From Xanthostigma xanthostigma (Eukaryota > Arthropoda > Insecta > Raphidioptera > Raphidiidae), in NCBI GenBank assembly GCA_963575645.1, contig OY754464.1, positions 47,048,192 to 47,112,191 on the forward strand: DNA of 64,000 nucleotides. Reading direction: 5' to 3'. Of the stretch, positions 33,401 through 44,796 are shown one piece after another. Under the pieces are notes generated by a model. That model had not been told where the DNA came from and did no database searches. It was given only the letters and a program-made list of their open reading frames with translations. The position numbers and the translations under genes are program-made. The number at the start of each line of letters is the position of its first letter. Position 1 is the stretch's first letter.

Positions 33401-36400
33401 ACCTAAAAAATTACCGGGAAAATTGTCAAACGCCTCTACTTGACCGTGCAACTAAGAAAAGAAAGATCCAGACCGGTTCACCGGGAAAAGTCCCGGTATT
33501 CCCTGGGGCCAGACCAACGCTGCATATTGTTTAATTTGCAACTCATAACAAGTCAATTCATCCTATTTCATAACAAAAGAGCACACAGAAAATGAATCAC
33601 CCATTTCTCTTGTTATTTGATAAACAATTAAATGTGGCAGAGGCCAGAAGATAGCACCACTGTACCTGGCTGCTTTAGTTATAAAGGGAATTTTCCTCAT
33701 GTAAACAGCACTAGATTAACATAAAAAAAAACATTCTCTCCTCTCTGTTAGGAATAATGGATAACCATAAAAAAACAAGTGCGTGGAAACATTCTGTTGA
33801 AGTTTTACAGTACCTTAATTTTCCGGAAAACCAACAACTCTAGCTATTTTATTCGCTGTGAGAATTGATCGACGCGACATCTCTTGCTTTAGGGGTTGTA
33901 AATAAAGTGACAGAAGCAAATGTAAACAAAAGTTTATTTATTAAATTCAAGTTATATAAATATCATTATAATGTTGTACTCAGAAAAATATGTACAAATT
34001 AAGATTTTTTAATATTTGTCATATTGAAAATATTTGAAAATAAAAAGAACTAATAAATCCGGAGGGAGTAATTCCTACAAGCAATTTTGCTGTGAAAGTT
34101 TTCTTGCGAGAAACAAAATACTCTATTTTCAATACTGGCAGGCACTTCCATCCTAAATTCAGTACAGTCAATAATGACTCTTGTACTACTGTACAGTGGA
34201 TGAAAACACTCTGGCATGCATCCTTGAACAGTGTCTTTATCTGGCCAAAATACAAAATTTACTGTTGCGGCACAAAGTTCTTGCAAAGTGGAGTGAAGAA
34301 TGTTTGACACTGAATTTCTATGTATTGAGAACAGAACACTTATGACAGGAAAAGTTAATCCAGTCTTTAATTTAATTAAAAAAATAAGTAGCCTATTTCT
34401 CTGATTGATTTTACTCCTATCTGACGTAGGCTTCATAAATTTTATAAAATATCAAAATTTTCTCTAGTTATACCTGCCAAGTCTTATAATTGTTCGTCGT
34501 CTTTTATAGACTCGTACCCTCTAAAAAAACAGTTTTTAAGATCACTTTTATTTTCACAAAACTCAAAATTAGGTCCAACAGCTTCATCTGTAAATTCTTT
34601 ATGCGGCGTATTACACCCTTTATTTTTATCACTTTCTGACTCGGAATAGGTATAATACCTTCAAAAATGTCTGAATTGCAACATCACAAGTATCTGGAAA
34701 TTTATATAACGCACAGTCACTGTTATACGATTTATTTTTACAAGTAACAACACAACAGTTGCACTTCTCATTTTTATTAATTTACCTATTGATTATTTAT
34801 TATTAAATTGATAAATAATAAATGTCAGCAATGTTTAGCAAGGAAACTTTTTTTCACTTTATTTCTCGACTCGCTCACTATGGGCGCTGCAAAACTTTTT
34901 TGTATCCCCTCCCAACTCATTCTCACAGCCAATAGGTGGTTGTGCAAAAATGGATATTTCCTGTTTATATAACAATTCTTATCATCTCTGGTAAACTGTA
35001 TGTTAGCCAAGTAAGAATGATTAAGATACATTAAAAACGTGAATTTTTATTCAGCAGGAAGGCCCCATTCGAATTTCTAATATCCCATATTGGGAATTTT
35101 CGTTTATGCAACCATTTTGTCATTATTTTTTCAGATGCACGTGCTTTACGTTTTATCTTTAATCGTGGAGCGTGTAGGTGTCGCAATAAGACCTCACGTA
35201 GAGTCGCTGGTAGCATATCTTCCTTTATTATGGGCTGAGTCCGAAGAACACAACATGTTACGATGTGCAATTGTCTCGACTTTAGTGCAGCTCGTAAAAG
35301 CGCTAGGATCGTCCAGCATTGCGTTATGGAGTTTCTTGCTTCCGGTGATTCGTCTCGGAACCGATTTGAATCAGAACGCTTACGTTTATCTGCTCGAAGA
35401 TAGTTTGGAATTATGGCTCGCTGTCTTAGAAAATTCATCGACGATGACTGAAGACTTGTTTTATTTATTCGATAATATGCCAGCTTTATTAGGCAAGTAA
35501 CGGTAAAACAATATTAACTTTTTTTTTATCAGCGTTCTCAAGACCAATCGAATGAATATGCCTGTAAATTCTAAACGATTAGTTGTTGAAAGTTGAAATT
35601 TGGTATGCAGATAGACTGACGTATTTTGGAGATACAATAAAATTAATTTTCATTGATCTTTAGATCATTCAACGGAAAATCTTCGCGTCGAGTTGAACAT
35701 AGTCCAAGCTCACTTCTTGCTGGCACCTGAACGATCGTTGACGACTCAAGGTCCTGCCGTTGTCGCGGTCTGCGATTCACTACTGTCCGATATGCGATCT
35801 GAGGGGACAATGATGATGATGAGACTTGTGGAAACCTGTTTACGAGGCGTACCTTCAATTGCTGTCGAAATAATTAAACCCATGCTACCAAGAATATTTG
35901 GGTGAGTGATTAACACAATCAAAACAAAAATTTGATTTATCTATTTTGTGTGACATTTTATAGAACCGTAGTCTACAAACTCAGCCGCGCCCCCGTTTAA
36001 AATTATTTTAGTGATGTCGAAAAAGTCACTATGAGTACTTGTTACCCAAGGATACCGGAAATAGCGATTATTAATCCAAGAAAAGAATTGATACTTGATT
36101 ACTTTTTTTGTAAAATAGTGGTCTAGTTATTGGCGAATAGATGTAATTGTTCTCTCATATTCAACCAGAAAGATAGTTACCCGCAATCTAGAGGATATAA
36201 ATATAGCCCGAAGCAATATTTTGCGTCATTTCACTAAACTCTAAACGTGTTATAATGTTTGAATATTTTGTGCAATATTTGGTATTTGGATGAAATATTG
36301 AAAAGTTTTTATACCGTTTAAAAAGTCGTTTTATTATAATAAAATATTATATTCTTTTCCCTTCGCCGCAAATAGTTAAAAAAGTGTAATATCGATGAAT

Positions 36401-39400
36401 CAATCAATACCTAGTGAATAAGCATCATTGACTTAACATACATTGGCAACGAGAATATTCGCATTAGTGTCTCTATCGGCCGACAACAATGCATTTGGCT
36501 TGCGGTTAGGCGTCATCAAACACAATTGTTATTTCACAAATGCAAAACTAATGTCCTTGACTCGCCAGTTCCACAACTGACCAACAGAGGCATTCATGTG
36601 AATCTTCTCATTGCCAATAAATTGAACATGAGAATTGATTACTGAATACTAGAGTTACCAAGTTGTGACGATTACTTAAAAGTAACAAAAAATTAATTTT
36701 TCAGTGCGGTGTACAAAGGTGAAGAACAACCGATGTTGATGTCAATGTACCTTTCAGTATTGTCTCGAGTGCTTCTTTGTGCTCCCAACACGTTTAGTTT
36801 AGCTGTCAATCAATTAGCACAGAATATTGGGGAATCTCCTGAAACAGCTTTGTGCAAATTATTAACGATATGGACGCACAAAATGTCAGAAGTGTCGCAA
36901 CTTGAACGCCGAAAATTGCTATGTAAGTCAATAAGCAGATTTTTAAAGGGAAACTTTTATTCTATCGCCCCGAATTTTTCTGGCCGTCTGTTGCATGTCG
37001 CATTACAGGCGGCCGCGGAGTAGGGGTAAAGTGAAAGGCGCTCGGAGTAGGCGCTCGGTAAAGCAGCCAAGGCCAATATGGCGGCGCCCATGGTTAGTAT
37101 CAGCTGACCGTGTAGTATGTATAACACATAGTCAGTCTGTCATGCGGGCAAGTGCTGTACAGTGTTTACCAGAGCCGGATTAAGAAGCGAAGGGGCCCGT
37201 AGGCGGGACCCTGGAGGAGGGGGCCTATCGCCTATGTAAGGGGACGAAAATCAATTGAAATAAGAATAGCATTTGAAAATGAACTTTTGAAATAATATGA
37301 AAAATTATTAATTTATTTATACTATTTTTTTTTCTCAATTTTTTCACTTTGGTGGGGCCCTAAGATTTGGGGGGCCTATAGGCGCCGCCTATAACGCCTA
37401 CACAGTAAATCCGGCTCTGGTGTTTACATGTTTTTATTCGTGTATTCATGTGAATATTGTTGTTTATAATTAATCGTGATGGATAAGTGTCTACAATCCA
37501 ACGCCTACAATCCAATAAAAGTTTCACTTGTGTCGTGGTTTCTTAAAACCACACAACTGTTTTTTTTATTATATACACCGTTTATATGCATTGTTTAACG
37601 GCTACGTCTCAGTTTTGTATTTATTTAATTGTTTACTTCTGAATAATGGATGAATGAAGAATGACTGAACACAAACCGCTGATCTCTAAATATTTGACAC
37701 TTACCTTACCACTAACGTCATCCGACGAATAAAAAATATAAACGTTTGACACATACCTTACATGCCGCTAGCGCCATCTGACGAATGAAAAATGTAAACG
37801 TTTGGCACATACCTTACTTGTCACTTGCCCCGTCTGACAAATAAAATAAAATTGGCTCTCATTCATCGCGCCATGAGGCTCTGTGCATATAACGAATATT
37901 AGGATGTTGAGAAATGAATGTTACAGGTATTGTTAAAATTTCTAGCATTGGCATTGGTCAGTTTATTAACGGCACAGAGTCAAGCAGTTTTCGAATGTTT
38001 TGACAATATAATCACGAACATAGTTGAGACGCTGAATGACGTACAGCGTACAGACGAACGTTGCGTAACAATAGATTCGCTCGTTGTCAGTGACGACTCT
38101 GGACCGAGATCGGACGAAATGTGTGTTGCTATAGATTCACTCGTCATCAGTGAAAACGTTAGCCCCAGTGCATTCCAAGATGACGTCGACTATGAAACAG
38201 AACACGATCATCGCCGAAAACAGTTAACAACTAGCGATCCCGTTTACACTATTGTATTGAAAGATTATTTCCAAGCTAAGGTAAGAACGGAAAATACAGT
38301 ATTTATAGTAGTGTTAAAATTGTAAGAGGACTTTGTTTGCACCAAGAAAGATGTAACACATAGGCTACTTGCCATGACCGATTTTTTTATATTTAATTTT
38401 CAAATATTGTTAACAAGCAATTTTAGACTATCTTGTTAATTCAGTAATATAATTTCTTGACGGTGGTGGTGTATTTTTACTGCCAGAAGTAGATTAAGGA
38501 GGTTGAGCCGTTTTACGAAGATAATGAAAAAAATATGATATAAAGTTTTTTTAATAGATTTTTTTATGACAAAATTTTCTGTAAAAAATCCAAAATCATT
38601 AGGAGATTTATAAAGTTAAAAATTAATAAAAACTTTTACATGTAGTCTTATGGGAAATATGTCAACCTAGCATACAAACTGTTCATTTTAATTTTTTGCA
38701 AATAACCAAATAATGTCAGCAGTTCCGAAAACTAACTATGTAAAGCAGAGGTCCCCAAACTTTTTTGTCTTGTAGACCACTTGCCATATTTTTCGGTTTT
38801 GGGTAGACCCCCTGCTTATCTGATATTGATTTTTTGCATATTAATTAATTTCAAATGTATTTTTGACAACCGGTATAGTGCTACTCACTTTTTAAATTTA
38901 TATATATATAATATAATATATATAGGTATAAAATTTATAACGGCAGTGAAATGTAGTGTGAAATGTTTAGTTTTATACATTTATTAATTAGATTCAAATT
39001 AAACGAATCAAATTAAAATTTACTTTCTGTTACATAAAATAACTAAGCAAAAAATAAATGCTTTTAGTGTGAGGGATGAACCTGATGCTTTAATAATAAA
39101 TTTTCATCATTTGGCATCAATTTAGTTAGATTTAATCTTAAATCTCTTCGGTTAACGATGTCCAGTTTGTTTCTTTTTTTGTTAGGAGATTCACTATCGT
39201 TGACCCCCATTTTCATTTCATGGACTCCCAATTTTTTTCCTCCTGACATGGACCCCTTGCAAGTTGTCGTCGACCCCTGGGGGTCGATATAGACCACTTT
39301 GGGAATCACTGATGTAAAGCAACGATGTCTTACGCATATTTTAATATTTTTTCCAATTTAATTAGGAGACTTTTAATCAATAAAAAAACTATTAAACATT

Positions 39401-40655
39401 AGCACTTTTCGATTATGGACTTGTATTCTTGACAATTTTAACTGAATTTTCAACTTTTTAATGATTTAATTTTAATTTTTATTACTTCTAATTTCTTTTT
39501 TTAATTATTTACTGCAAAAAATATGTAAAATACAGATATTTACATAAATTTATTTTTTTTAACCTAACTGTACAAAAAATTCAAAAGTTAGAAATAATTA
39601 ATTAATATTAAAAAAAAAATTTATTTATGCCTTTATGGCAATAATTTATTGCTATCATCGACTTATAACATTTTGTAAAAATTTATTATGGAAAAGTTCC
39701 CATTTAGAATTCGACTTACTTTTGATTGGGACTGTAACGGATCAACCTCCTTAAGTGAAAATTAAACCAGAACTGAAATTTTTAAATACAATTTATATAA
39801 AATTGTTAATATAATAAAAAAGGACACGAATAGAAAAGACATGTATACTAATGAAACAAAAAATATATATTACATGCATTAAACAATGTATGTTAGAAAA
39901 TTATAATATTTATCAACTAACCGTTACAACACATTGAATGTAAACAAGAGATACAAGCAGAATCGAAGTCCTCATTAGTGAATTTTAAATGTTTTTGGTC
40001 ATTACTGTTGCTTTTTTGAAGCCACACCATAGCCCTTTTCAGTATAAATATGACTCAAAAGTTTGTCAAAGGTAGAATAATGCAATATTAATAATATTCT
40101 ATGATTTTTTCTAATGTGATTTCATCTGTTGAGACACAATGTGTAGAAATGGACGTTTCACGAATTATTATTATTATTTAATATACTCATAAACACAGTG
40201 TAATGTGTCAAGAATGTGTTAAAATAATTTACCCCTACTTAATTAAGTGTATCAAGTAGCCGACTATACACTATTTCGTAGAATGTGCAGCGCCATCTTT
40301 CGGTTGTGGATTAAATCACTTTAGAAACAGTTATTGAACACATGTGTAAGCACAGTAGGTCTGTTCCAAGCTGTCTGAAAACGGTAACAAAACCGTTACA
40401 GTATTTCTACTGCGCAAGACTGTTATGCGCAGTAGCTCAAAAATCGATATATATACAGTTTCGTTTTAGCAAGACGGTGATGGTTTTGTTACCGTTCTCG
40501 GACTGCTTGGAGCAGACCTAGTAAGAAATTCTGACATGAATTTATTTCAGATGCACGAACTTCGAAATCAAATTGGCCAAGTGCAGTTTAATGAACATCT
40601 GTCAAGAGTCGACCCCTATGTGCTGGAACAAGTCCGTGATTATATAATGAACTAA
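27481..40655 (+). CDS. IPO11: Importin-11 (karyopherin beta family nuclear import receptor)
   Basis: Eleven exons join in phase to a 997-residue protein: 27481-27618, 27886-27986, 28197-28717, 29948-30411, 30509-30691, 31379-31711, 35135-35492, 35664-35901, 36705-36922, 37946-38280, 40551-40655. It begins MDLLSAQTLILDTLHHASSQ and aligns over its whole length with vertebrate importin-11 (about 975 aa); landmarks are the 'PAEAKLQEWEIQPNFYTILF' N-terminal HEAT repeat, 'RKLTVHGLKKPHESE', 'ESWKYSLR', 'YLPLLWAESEEHNMLRCAI' and 'SDPVYTIVL'. The family carries cargo such as charged E2 enzymes UBE2E and ribosomal protein L12 into the nucleus under RanGTP control. Intron 7 uses a GC donor (AG|GCAAGT). 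The acidic segment before the last two exons contains a 20-residue tandem duplication. AATAAA at 41126-41131 may be the poly(A) signal. Confidence 0.97.
29040..29470 (-). repeat. Dispersed repeat family AA, copy 3 (in importin-11 intron 3)
   Basis: Reverse complement of blocks in 799-1340: GAGCGGATTGAAACCAAATT, GGATGATGTTTGATATGCAA and GCGCATGCGC. No coding capacity. Confidence 0.65.
29607..29755. mobile_element. Family H, copy 2: near-perfect hairpin with 13-bp TSD
   Basis: TTAATTTAAAAAA flanks both sides (29594-29606, 29756-29768). The interior is a near-perfect palindrome ('AATAAAATTGTCGACCAATT' arms) and ends AGACGTTAATCAAAGATT as in the other copies. The GAAACGT motif is absent in this copy. 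Confidence 0.85.
31760..32182. mobile_element. MITE family A, copy 3 (clean copy)
   Basis: Terminal inverted repeats GTTGCAGAAAGCATTGTCAG... and ...GACAATCCTTTCTGCAACCC. About 420 bp, without nested insertions. Defines the family also seen at 2513, 6288 and 57768. Located in importin-11 intron 6. Confidence 0.85.
32514..33204. mobile_element. Tc1/mariner- or pogo-like MITE interrupted by family H copy 3
   Basis: Left end AGTGTAACCTCTTTATAACG and right end ...AAAAGTTACACTGT are inverted, with TA next to the ends. TTCGTTATAA-type subterminal motifs occur at both sides. No transposase. The right inverted repeat was split by the insertion at 32930-33190. Confidence 0.75.
32930..33190 (-). mobile_element. 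Family H, copy 3: retrozyme-like element with hammerhead-like motif, 14-bp TSD
   Basis: Exact 14-bp direct repeats AAAAGTTACACTGT flank the element. Terminal arms contain AATAAAATTATCGACCAATT and its complement. On the minus strand, 33029 down to 33001 reads CTGAAGA, a short stem GGTCC...GGATT, then GAAACGTTAATG. CTGANGA - hairpin - GAAAC is the hammerhead core; one extra A before the stem departs from the textbook form. Long, exact duplications point to retrotransposition rather than a cut-and-paste transposon. Confidence 0.75.
33205..33889. other. Intron DNA, no feature recognised
   Basis: Part of importin-11 intron 6 between two transposon remnants. No convincing frame or inverted repeat seen. 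Confidence 0.4.
33890..34800 (-). mobile_element. THAP-DDE transposon remnant (ISL2EU/Harbinger-related)
   Basis: Minus strand, right to left: a C2CH zinc-finger start 'KCNCCVVTCKNKSYNSDC' with 'ALYKFPD' (about 34770-34700), then 34436-34050 encoding 'RLLIFLIKLKTGLTFPVISV', 'IHRNSVSNIL', 'VFWPDKDTVQGCMPECF' and 'RVIIDCTEFRMEVPASI', then in another frame 'KLLVGITPSGFIS'. This is the HTH plus DDE_4 nuclease of THAP-linked transposases; 'IIDCTEF' holds the first catalytic aspartate. A frameshift lies near 34150-34050 and the C-terminus is missing, so this is a dead copy in importin-11 intron 6. Confidence 0.8.
35902..36704. other. Importin-11 intron 8, nothing recognised
   Basis: AT-rich 800-bp intron. 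No terminal inverted repeats or coding frames that I can support. Confidence 0.45.
36946..37562. mobile_element. MITE family D, copy 2, in importin-11 intron 9
   Basis: Reverse-complement copy of 5799-6153, starting 24 bp after the exon-9 donor. It is longer because a 250-bp MITE (37170-37419) sits within it. The GC-rich core (GCGGCCGC, GGCGGCGCCCATGG) is preserved. Confidence 0.9.
37170..37419. mobile_element. hAT-like MITE E nested in MITE D, 8-bp TSD GTGTTTAC
   Basis: CAGAGCCGGATT and AATCCGGCTCTG are inverted ends. GTGTTTAC is present on both sides here but only once in the undisturbed copy of the host MITE (5799-6153), which directly shows the duplication. Confidence 0.95.
38746..39311. 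mobile_element. hAT-like element, 8-bp TSD ATGTAAAG
   Basis: Left end CAGAGGTCCCCAAACTTTTT, right end ...CACTTTGGGAATCACTG; both flanked by ATGTAAAG. Subterminal AGACCCCC/TGGACCCC motifs are typical of hAT MITEs. 566 bp in importin-11 intron 10. The minus-strand frame in it (39064-39309) is not a known protein. Confidence 0.9.
39320..40359. other. Importin-11 intron 10 remainder
   Basis: Very AT-rich. No gene, RNA or transposon structure recognised. Confidence 0.4.
40360..40520. mobile_element. Palindromic MITE family Q, copy 2
   Basis: GTCTGTTCCAAGCTGTCTGA and ...CGGACTGCTTGGAGCAGAC form inverted ends; inner ACGGTAACAAAACCG / GGTTTTGTTACCGT pair. About 160 bp, ending 30 bp before the last importin-11 exon. 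Confidence 0.85.
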
Positions 40656-42541
40656 AATGGCCTCTTCCATTAATAATATTATTGACTGATATTATGTTAT
40701 ATTATTTTTGTGCAGGAGTGTCTTCTATTATGTTATTTGATGTTATTTGTTCAACATCTTTTTTTTTTCGAAAAAAAGATGCATTGTATTTATGGATACA
40801 CGACGGCTTATGAGAAGTGAAAAGTTCGATAAATTTTAGCATTTTTTTCTTAGCACTGAAATGATAGCATCCCTGTATTTACGCGGAAGTAACAACTGTT
40901 TTTTTATATACATAATATATAAAAAGAAAAACATTCCTTTTTTGTGTTTTAAAATTACTAAAGGAAGTTTTACACAATTACGTAAATTTTGTGAGAGTTT
41001 TTGAATAATTTTAACCCTTGACAAAAGCGTAGTTAAAGCACAGATTTAATCTTACTTGAGAGTTTATAATGTAAAACATGCGTCAGTTTAGAAATTTGAG
41101 TAACTTGTGGATAGCAATGAAATGAAATAAACTATATTAAAGAAAAGAGAAGTTACTTATTGAATGATCAGCAGTAGACACCGAGGGTAGTACCTTACAG
41201 GTAGCGCATTAAATTTGGTCGAACTGTCAACTACAGGCCAGAACTGCAACTATAACAATTTAAAAATACAAATGACTTGACACTAATTTTTAAACAGTGG
41301 GTTTGAAACATAAATCTTTAAAAATCACACTAATTGACAGTGTTTTTTTAAACTTTGCAAAACAAATGACTGTTTTTAAATAATTTAATGGAACTGTCAC
41401 AAATTTGCACTCTAGCTCTTTTTTTCAATGTCAGGGAACGCTGTGCTCACTCTTATCGGTGCCTATAGAGCAGAACATATTTTAAGCGATTTTCACAAGC
41501 AACATTACGGCTCGAGTGCTACATGGGTGGTAGGTTTACTACGCCAAACGTGTCGAAGAGACGAGGATAATTTAAACATTGCCATATTAAACCTAAAATC
41601 AATCCAGAAATAAATACACTTGAGATAAAGTAAACAGAAACTTAAATAAGGTTAATAATAGTGAGCAACGGGACACAAAAAATAAAAATAATTATTTTGG
41701 TTAACCTACAATACTAATTTTAACACAAAGGACATAAAATTTGCAAGCCGTTATTATTTTGTGACTTAGTACTTCGATTTTGCCTTAACCGGTAAAATAG
41801 TAAAAAGTAATAACATCGCCCAGAAAACGGTTGTTCTTCTCTGCTACGGGAAGGCGCGAGCAGAATCACAGGACAGCACAAACTCCCGTTAATACTCACT
41901 AGTATCGCGTACCTTAAATGTTATTTTATGCACGGGTATAATAGAGAGAGTGCTTTAATACATCGGTTCTCATGGGAAACAGTTCAAGTGCAACTAGTGT
42001 TTACTTTATAGAGTTTTAATCGTTGTATTTAAAAATTTTGAATGCATCTCAAATAGACTATTGATACACGGCTGTAAGATTTTAGTTTTCATCGCCTAAT
42101 TTTTCGGTATTTTTTCTATAAGCGTATTTGAATAATAGCTTCAGCTTTTTTTTGGGTTTAGTCGACACTCCGAATCTAACTATTACACTTAAATAAAAGA
42201 TTATTTTATTTATTGTATGTTACGTACCATAAAAATGTCAATCTTTTAATCGACAGTAAGATGAAGTGAAACAATATTTAGTGACGTATCACAGTATTCA
42301 CTTTATTTCACCGTCGATCAAAAATTGACATGAAAGTCATTGTAAAAAAATTTGTTATTTATCATATGTATATGTTTAAAATAAAGATATAATTTTTTTT
42401 TTAATTACATTGAAAATTTCAAAGATCTACACTGTTTCATGAACAGATCCAGACAGGTCATGGGATTTCTTATTGGTCAAAGAAGTAATGAAACAATACT
42501 TTGCTTGCGAAGTATTCCGTTCCACCCCCCACCACTCAATT
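40656..42541. other. Importin-11 3' UTR and intergenic DNA
   Basis: The 3' UTR probably runs to about 41150 (AATAAA at 41126). A 61-codon frame at 41428-41613 ('AYRAEHILSDFHKQHYG') follows a pyrimidine-rich CAG but is not recognised and has no further exons that I can find. 42236-42330 is a short imperfect palindrome around ATGTCAATYTTT. Confidence 0.4.
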
Positions 42542-43927
42542 TCAGTCAAATTCGGTCTCCTCTTTAGTTTTCTTGGTCTTAACTCTAAGTTTTAACTTCT
42601 TATTTGTGGAAATCATTTCACACGTGGATCTTTTTTGACCCTTAACTCTTTGCGAAGATGAACATAGTGAACATTTTTTCTCAGGATCAATTGAACAGAT
42701 CGAACATATTGTAGAATTTTTGTTTTTTTCTTTTGTTAAACTGAAAACGTCATCAATCAGAATAGGTACATCATTTATGTCCAGTGGTTCAGTTTTTATA
42801 TTTTCACTATAATGTTGTTCTTCGTTATTGTCAATTGTTTCGTCAACGGTTACTACTTCAAGACTGTTATTTATATCTTCGAACTCATCGTCAGTTTCTT
42901 TTAATTCCGTTTTGTTCGGTAATGCATCGTAAAGCATTTCTAATGTGGGTACGGAAGTAATCGATTCAAGAGATAAATTAGTAGAATTTAACCCAGCTTT
43001 GAATTCTACTCCAAAAAGTGCCTTGTATGGAGAATACCCTAATACCGTATGATAAGAAGAGTTCTTTTGCCATTGTACATAATAACATCCTAGCGACCAA
43101 TTTTGGCTATTGTTATCTTTAATCCAAGACCTCAACAAGTTCTCTATATCTTCATTGCTTTTTTTTTCGCTTGTTTGAGGATGTTGAGATTGCCCATTAA
43201 TTATTCTACATTCAGGCCATTTTGAAACTAAATCTTTTATAATAGCATCAACAAATTCCTTATCATTGTCGCTCTGTAAAATCTGAGGCGCCCCAAATTC
43301 TAGAAAAATTTTTAGTAATTCGAGTGAAACTTCTTCAACATGCTTGCTTCTTAACGGTCTTAGATGAATAAATTTAGTTAAATTATCTTCATAACTTAAT
43401 AACCATTTATATTCCCCATCGGGTGTTGATTGGAAATCTATAAGGTCAACCTGACCTTTGTGGTTCCAATCCGTACCTAAAATGTGTCTCACAACTACCC
43501 CTTTACGAGACTGACTTTTTTTCTCAGCACATTGTTTGCAACATTTCAAAAATATTTCAATACAAGTACGATGAATGTAAAATTTCTGACTCAATGCTAT
43601 TTTCATTTTGTCCCTTCCTCCATGCCCCGTACTTAGATGGAAATCTATTAATTTATCATAAATTTCTTCGTATGGAACTAGAAAAATAACTGGATCATTT
43701 TTGTTCTTTCGTTTTTTTATTACTTTTTTGATACCATCAAGTTCAGTAACATCATAATGATTTCCAAAGTAATAGTGTTCATTTGTTCGTTTGATTTTAT
43801 TCTGAATTGCTTGTTTACTATCAATAATTATTTGTATTACTTCACTATGACGTTGCGATGACCATGGTTTCTTTAGTTTGTTCTTTTGACCTGAAAGGAA
43901 TATTTTATGTAGATGTAAGCAAAGCAA
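42542..43927 (-). mobile_element. KRBA2-like integrase frame (Ginger/Ty3-type integrase of transposon origin)
   Basis: A long minus-strand frame that looks whole over the integrase module. N-terminal HHCC zinc-binding region ('HLSTGHGGRDKMK' ... 'CCKQCAEK'), a DDE core of the retroviral type ('GQVDLIDFQS', 'ILQSDNDKEFVDAI', 'HPQTSEKKSNEDIE') and a basic, cysteine-rich C-terminus with CSICSIDPEKKCSLC. Annotated relatives in insects are called KRAB-A domain-containing protein 2-like, although no KRAB domain is present. An AG acceptor at about 43893 suggests the recognisable region begins with an exon there. No reverse transcriptase, capsid or terminal repeats were found around it. It is either a Ginger-type relic or a domesticated gene; age cannot be judged. 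Confidence 0.75.
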
Positions 43928-44019
43928 AGAGTAAAGTACTAAATATACAGTGGAATCTCGATTATCCTTCAGGAGTCAACCTGATGAAAAGGGTGGGTGC
44001 TATATTTTATACAGTGCGT

Positions 44020-44780
44020 CCCCGGATTGAGTTCACAATAGGTGAGATTGACCAAAAATTTTCGAATTGAAATTTCATATTTTGGGATTCCGCCCTGCTT
44101 GGTCTGAAACTTATTTTTACTTTACTTTCGATTTTTTTTTAAATCAAGTAGGCCTTTACAGTTGAGCAAAACCTCTTTTCGTTTCAGGTAAAGTACCTTT
44201 TCCGTTCATAGTACGCAAAAGTGTCACTAAGAAAAGTTGTTCACAATAAAAAATTATGGCGTTATGCAAATTTTCAGAATGATCGGCCTACTTTGATAAT
44301 AGAAGTAGAAAATAGGATAAAAATATTTATTATTAACGATTACATGATAACTCTAGATGAGAAAACAGGGTGTTTAGAATTAATGTTCAAATTATAAAAT
44401 TCAAATTTTTACAGTTTATCAAAAAAATAAATTTAACTCCAATTACTCTATTTGGCTTCCTCCACGCGATTGTTTTTTAAACAAAACAAAACAAAAGCGG
44501 ATTTTATCAAAGTAGGCCGATCATTCTGAAAATTTGCACAACGCCATAATTTTTCATTGTGTACAACTTTTTTTAGTGACTTTTTTGCGTAATATGATTG
44601 GAAAAGGTACTTTACCTGAAACGAAAAGAGGTTTTGCTCAGCTGTAAAGGCCTACATGATTTTAAAAAAATCGAAAGTAAACTAAAAATAAGTTTCAGAC
44701 CAAGCAGGGCGGAATCCCAAAATATGAAATTCCAATTCGAAAATTTTTGGTCAATCTCATCTATTGTGAACTCAATCCTG
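44020..44780. mobile_element. Foldback element F, arms of about 270 bp
   Basis: The left arm from about 44024 (GATTGAGTTCACAATAGGTG) is mirrored by the right arm ending 44777. Shared blocks include CCGCCCTGCTTGGTCTGAAA and 'AGTAGGCCGATCATTCTG'. The centre is about 210 bp. No frame. Confidence 0.9.
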
Positions 44781-44796
44781 TATATACATATAAATA

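Noticed and set aside
34092-34307. 71-codon plus frame
   Set aside because: Antisense to the THAP-DDE transposase remnant.
35493-35500. GT two bases downstream of the importin-11 exon 7 end as the splice donor
   Set aside because: It gives phase 2, which does not join with exon 8; the GC donor joins in frame and matches the family alignment.
39064-39309. 81-codon minus frame
   Set aside because: Lies inside a hAT-like MITE with no transposase similarity.
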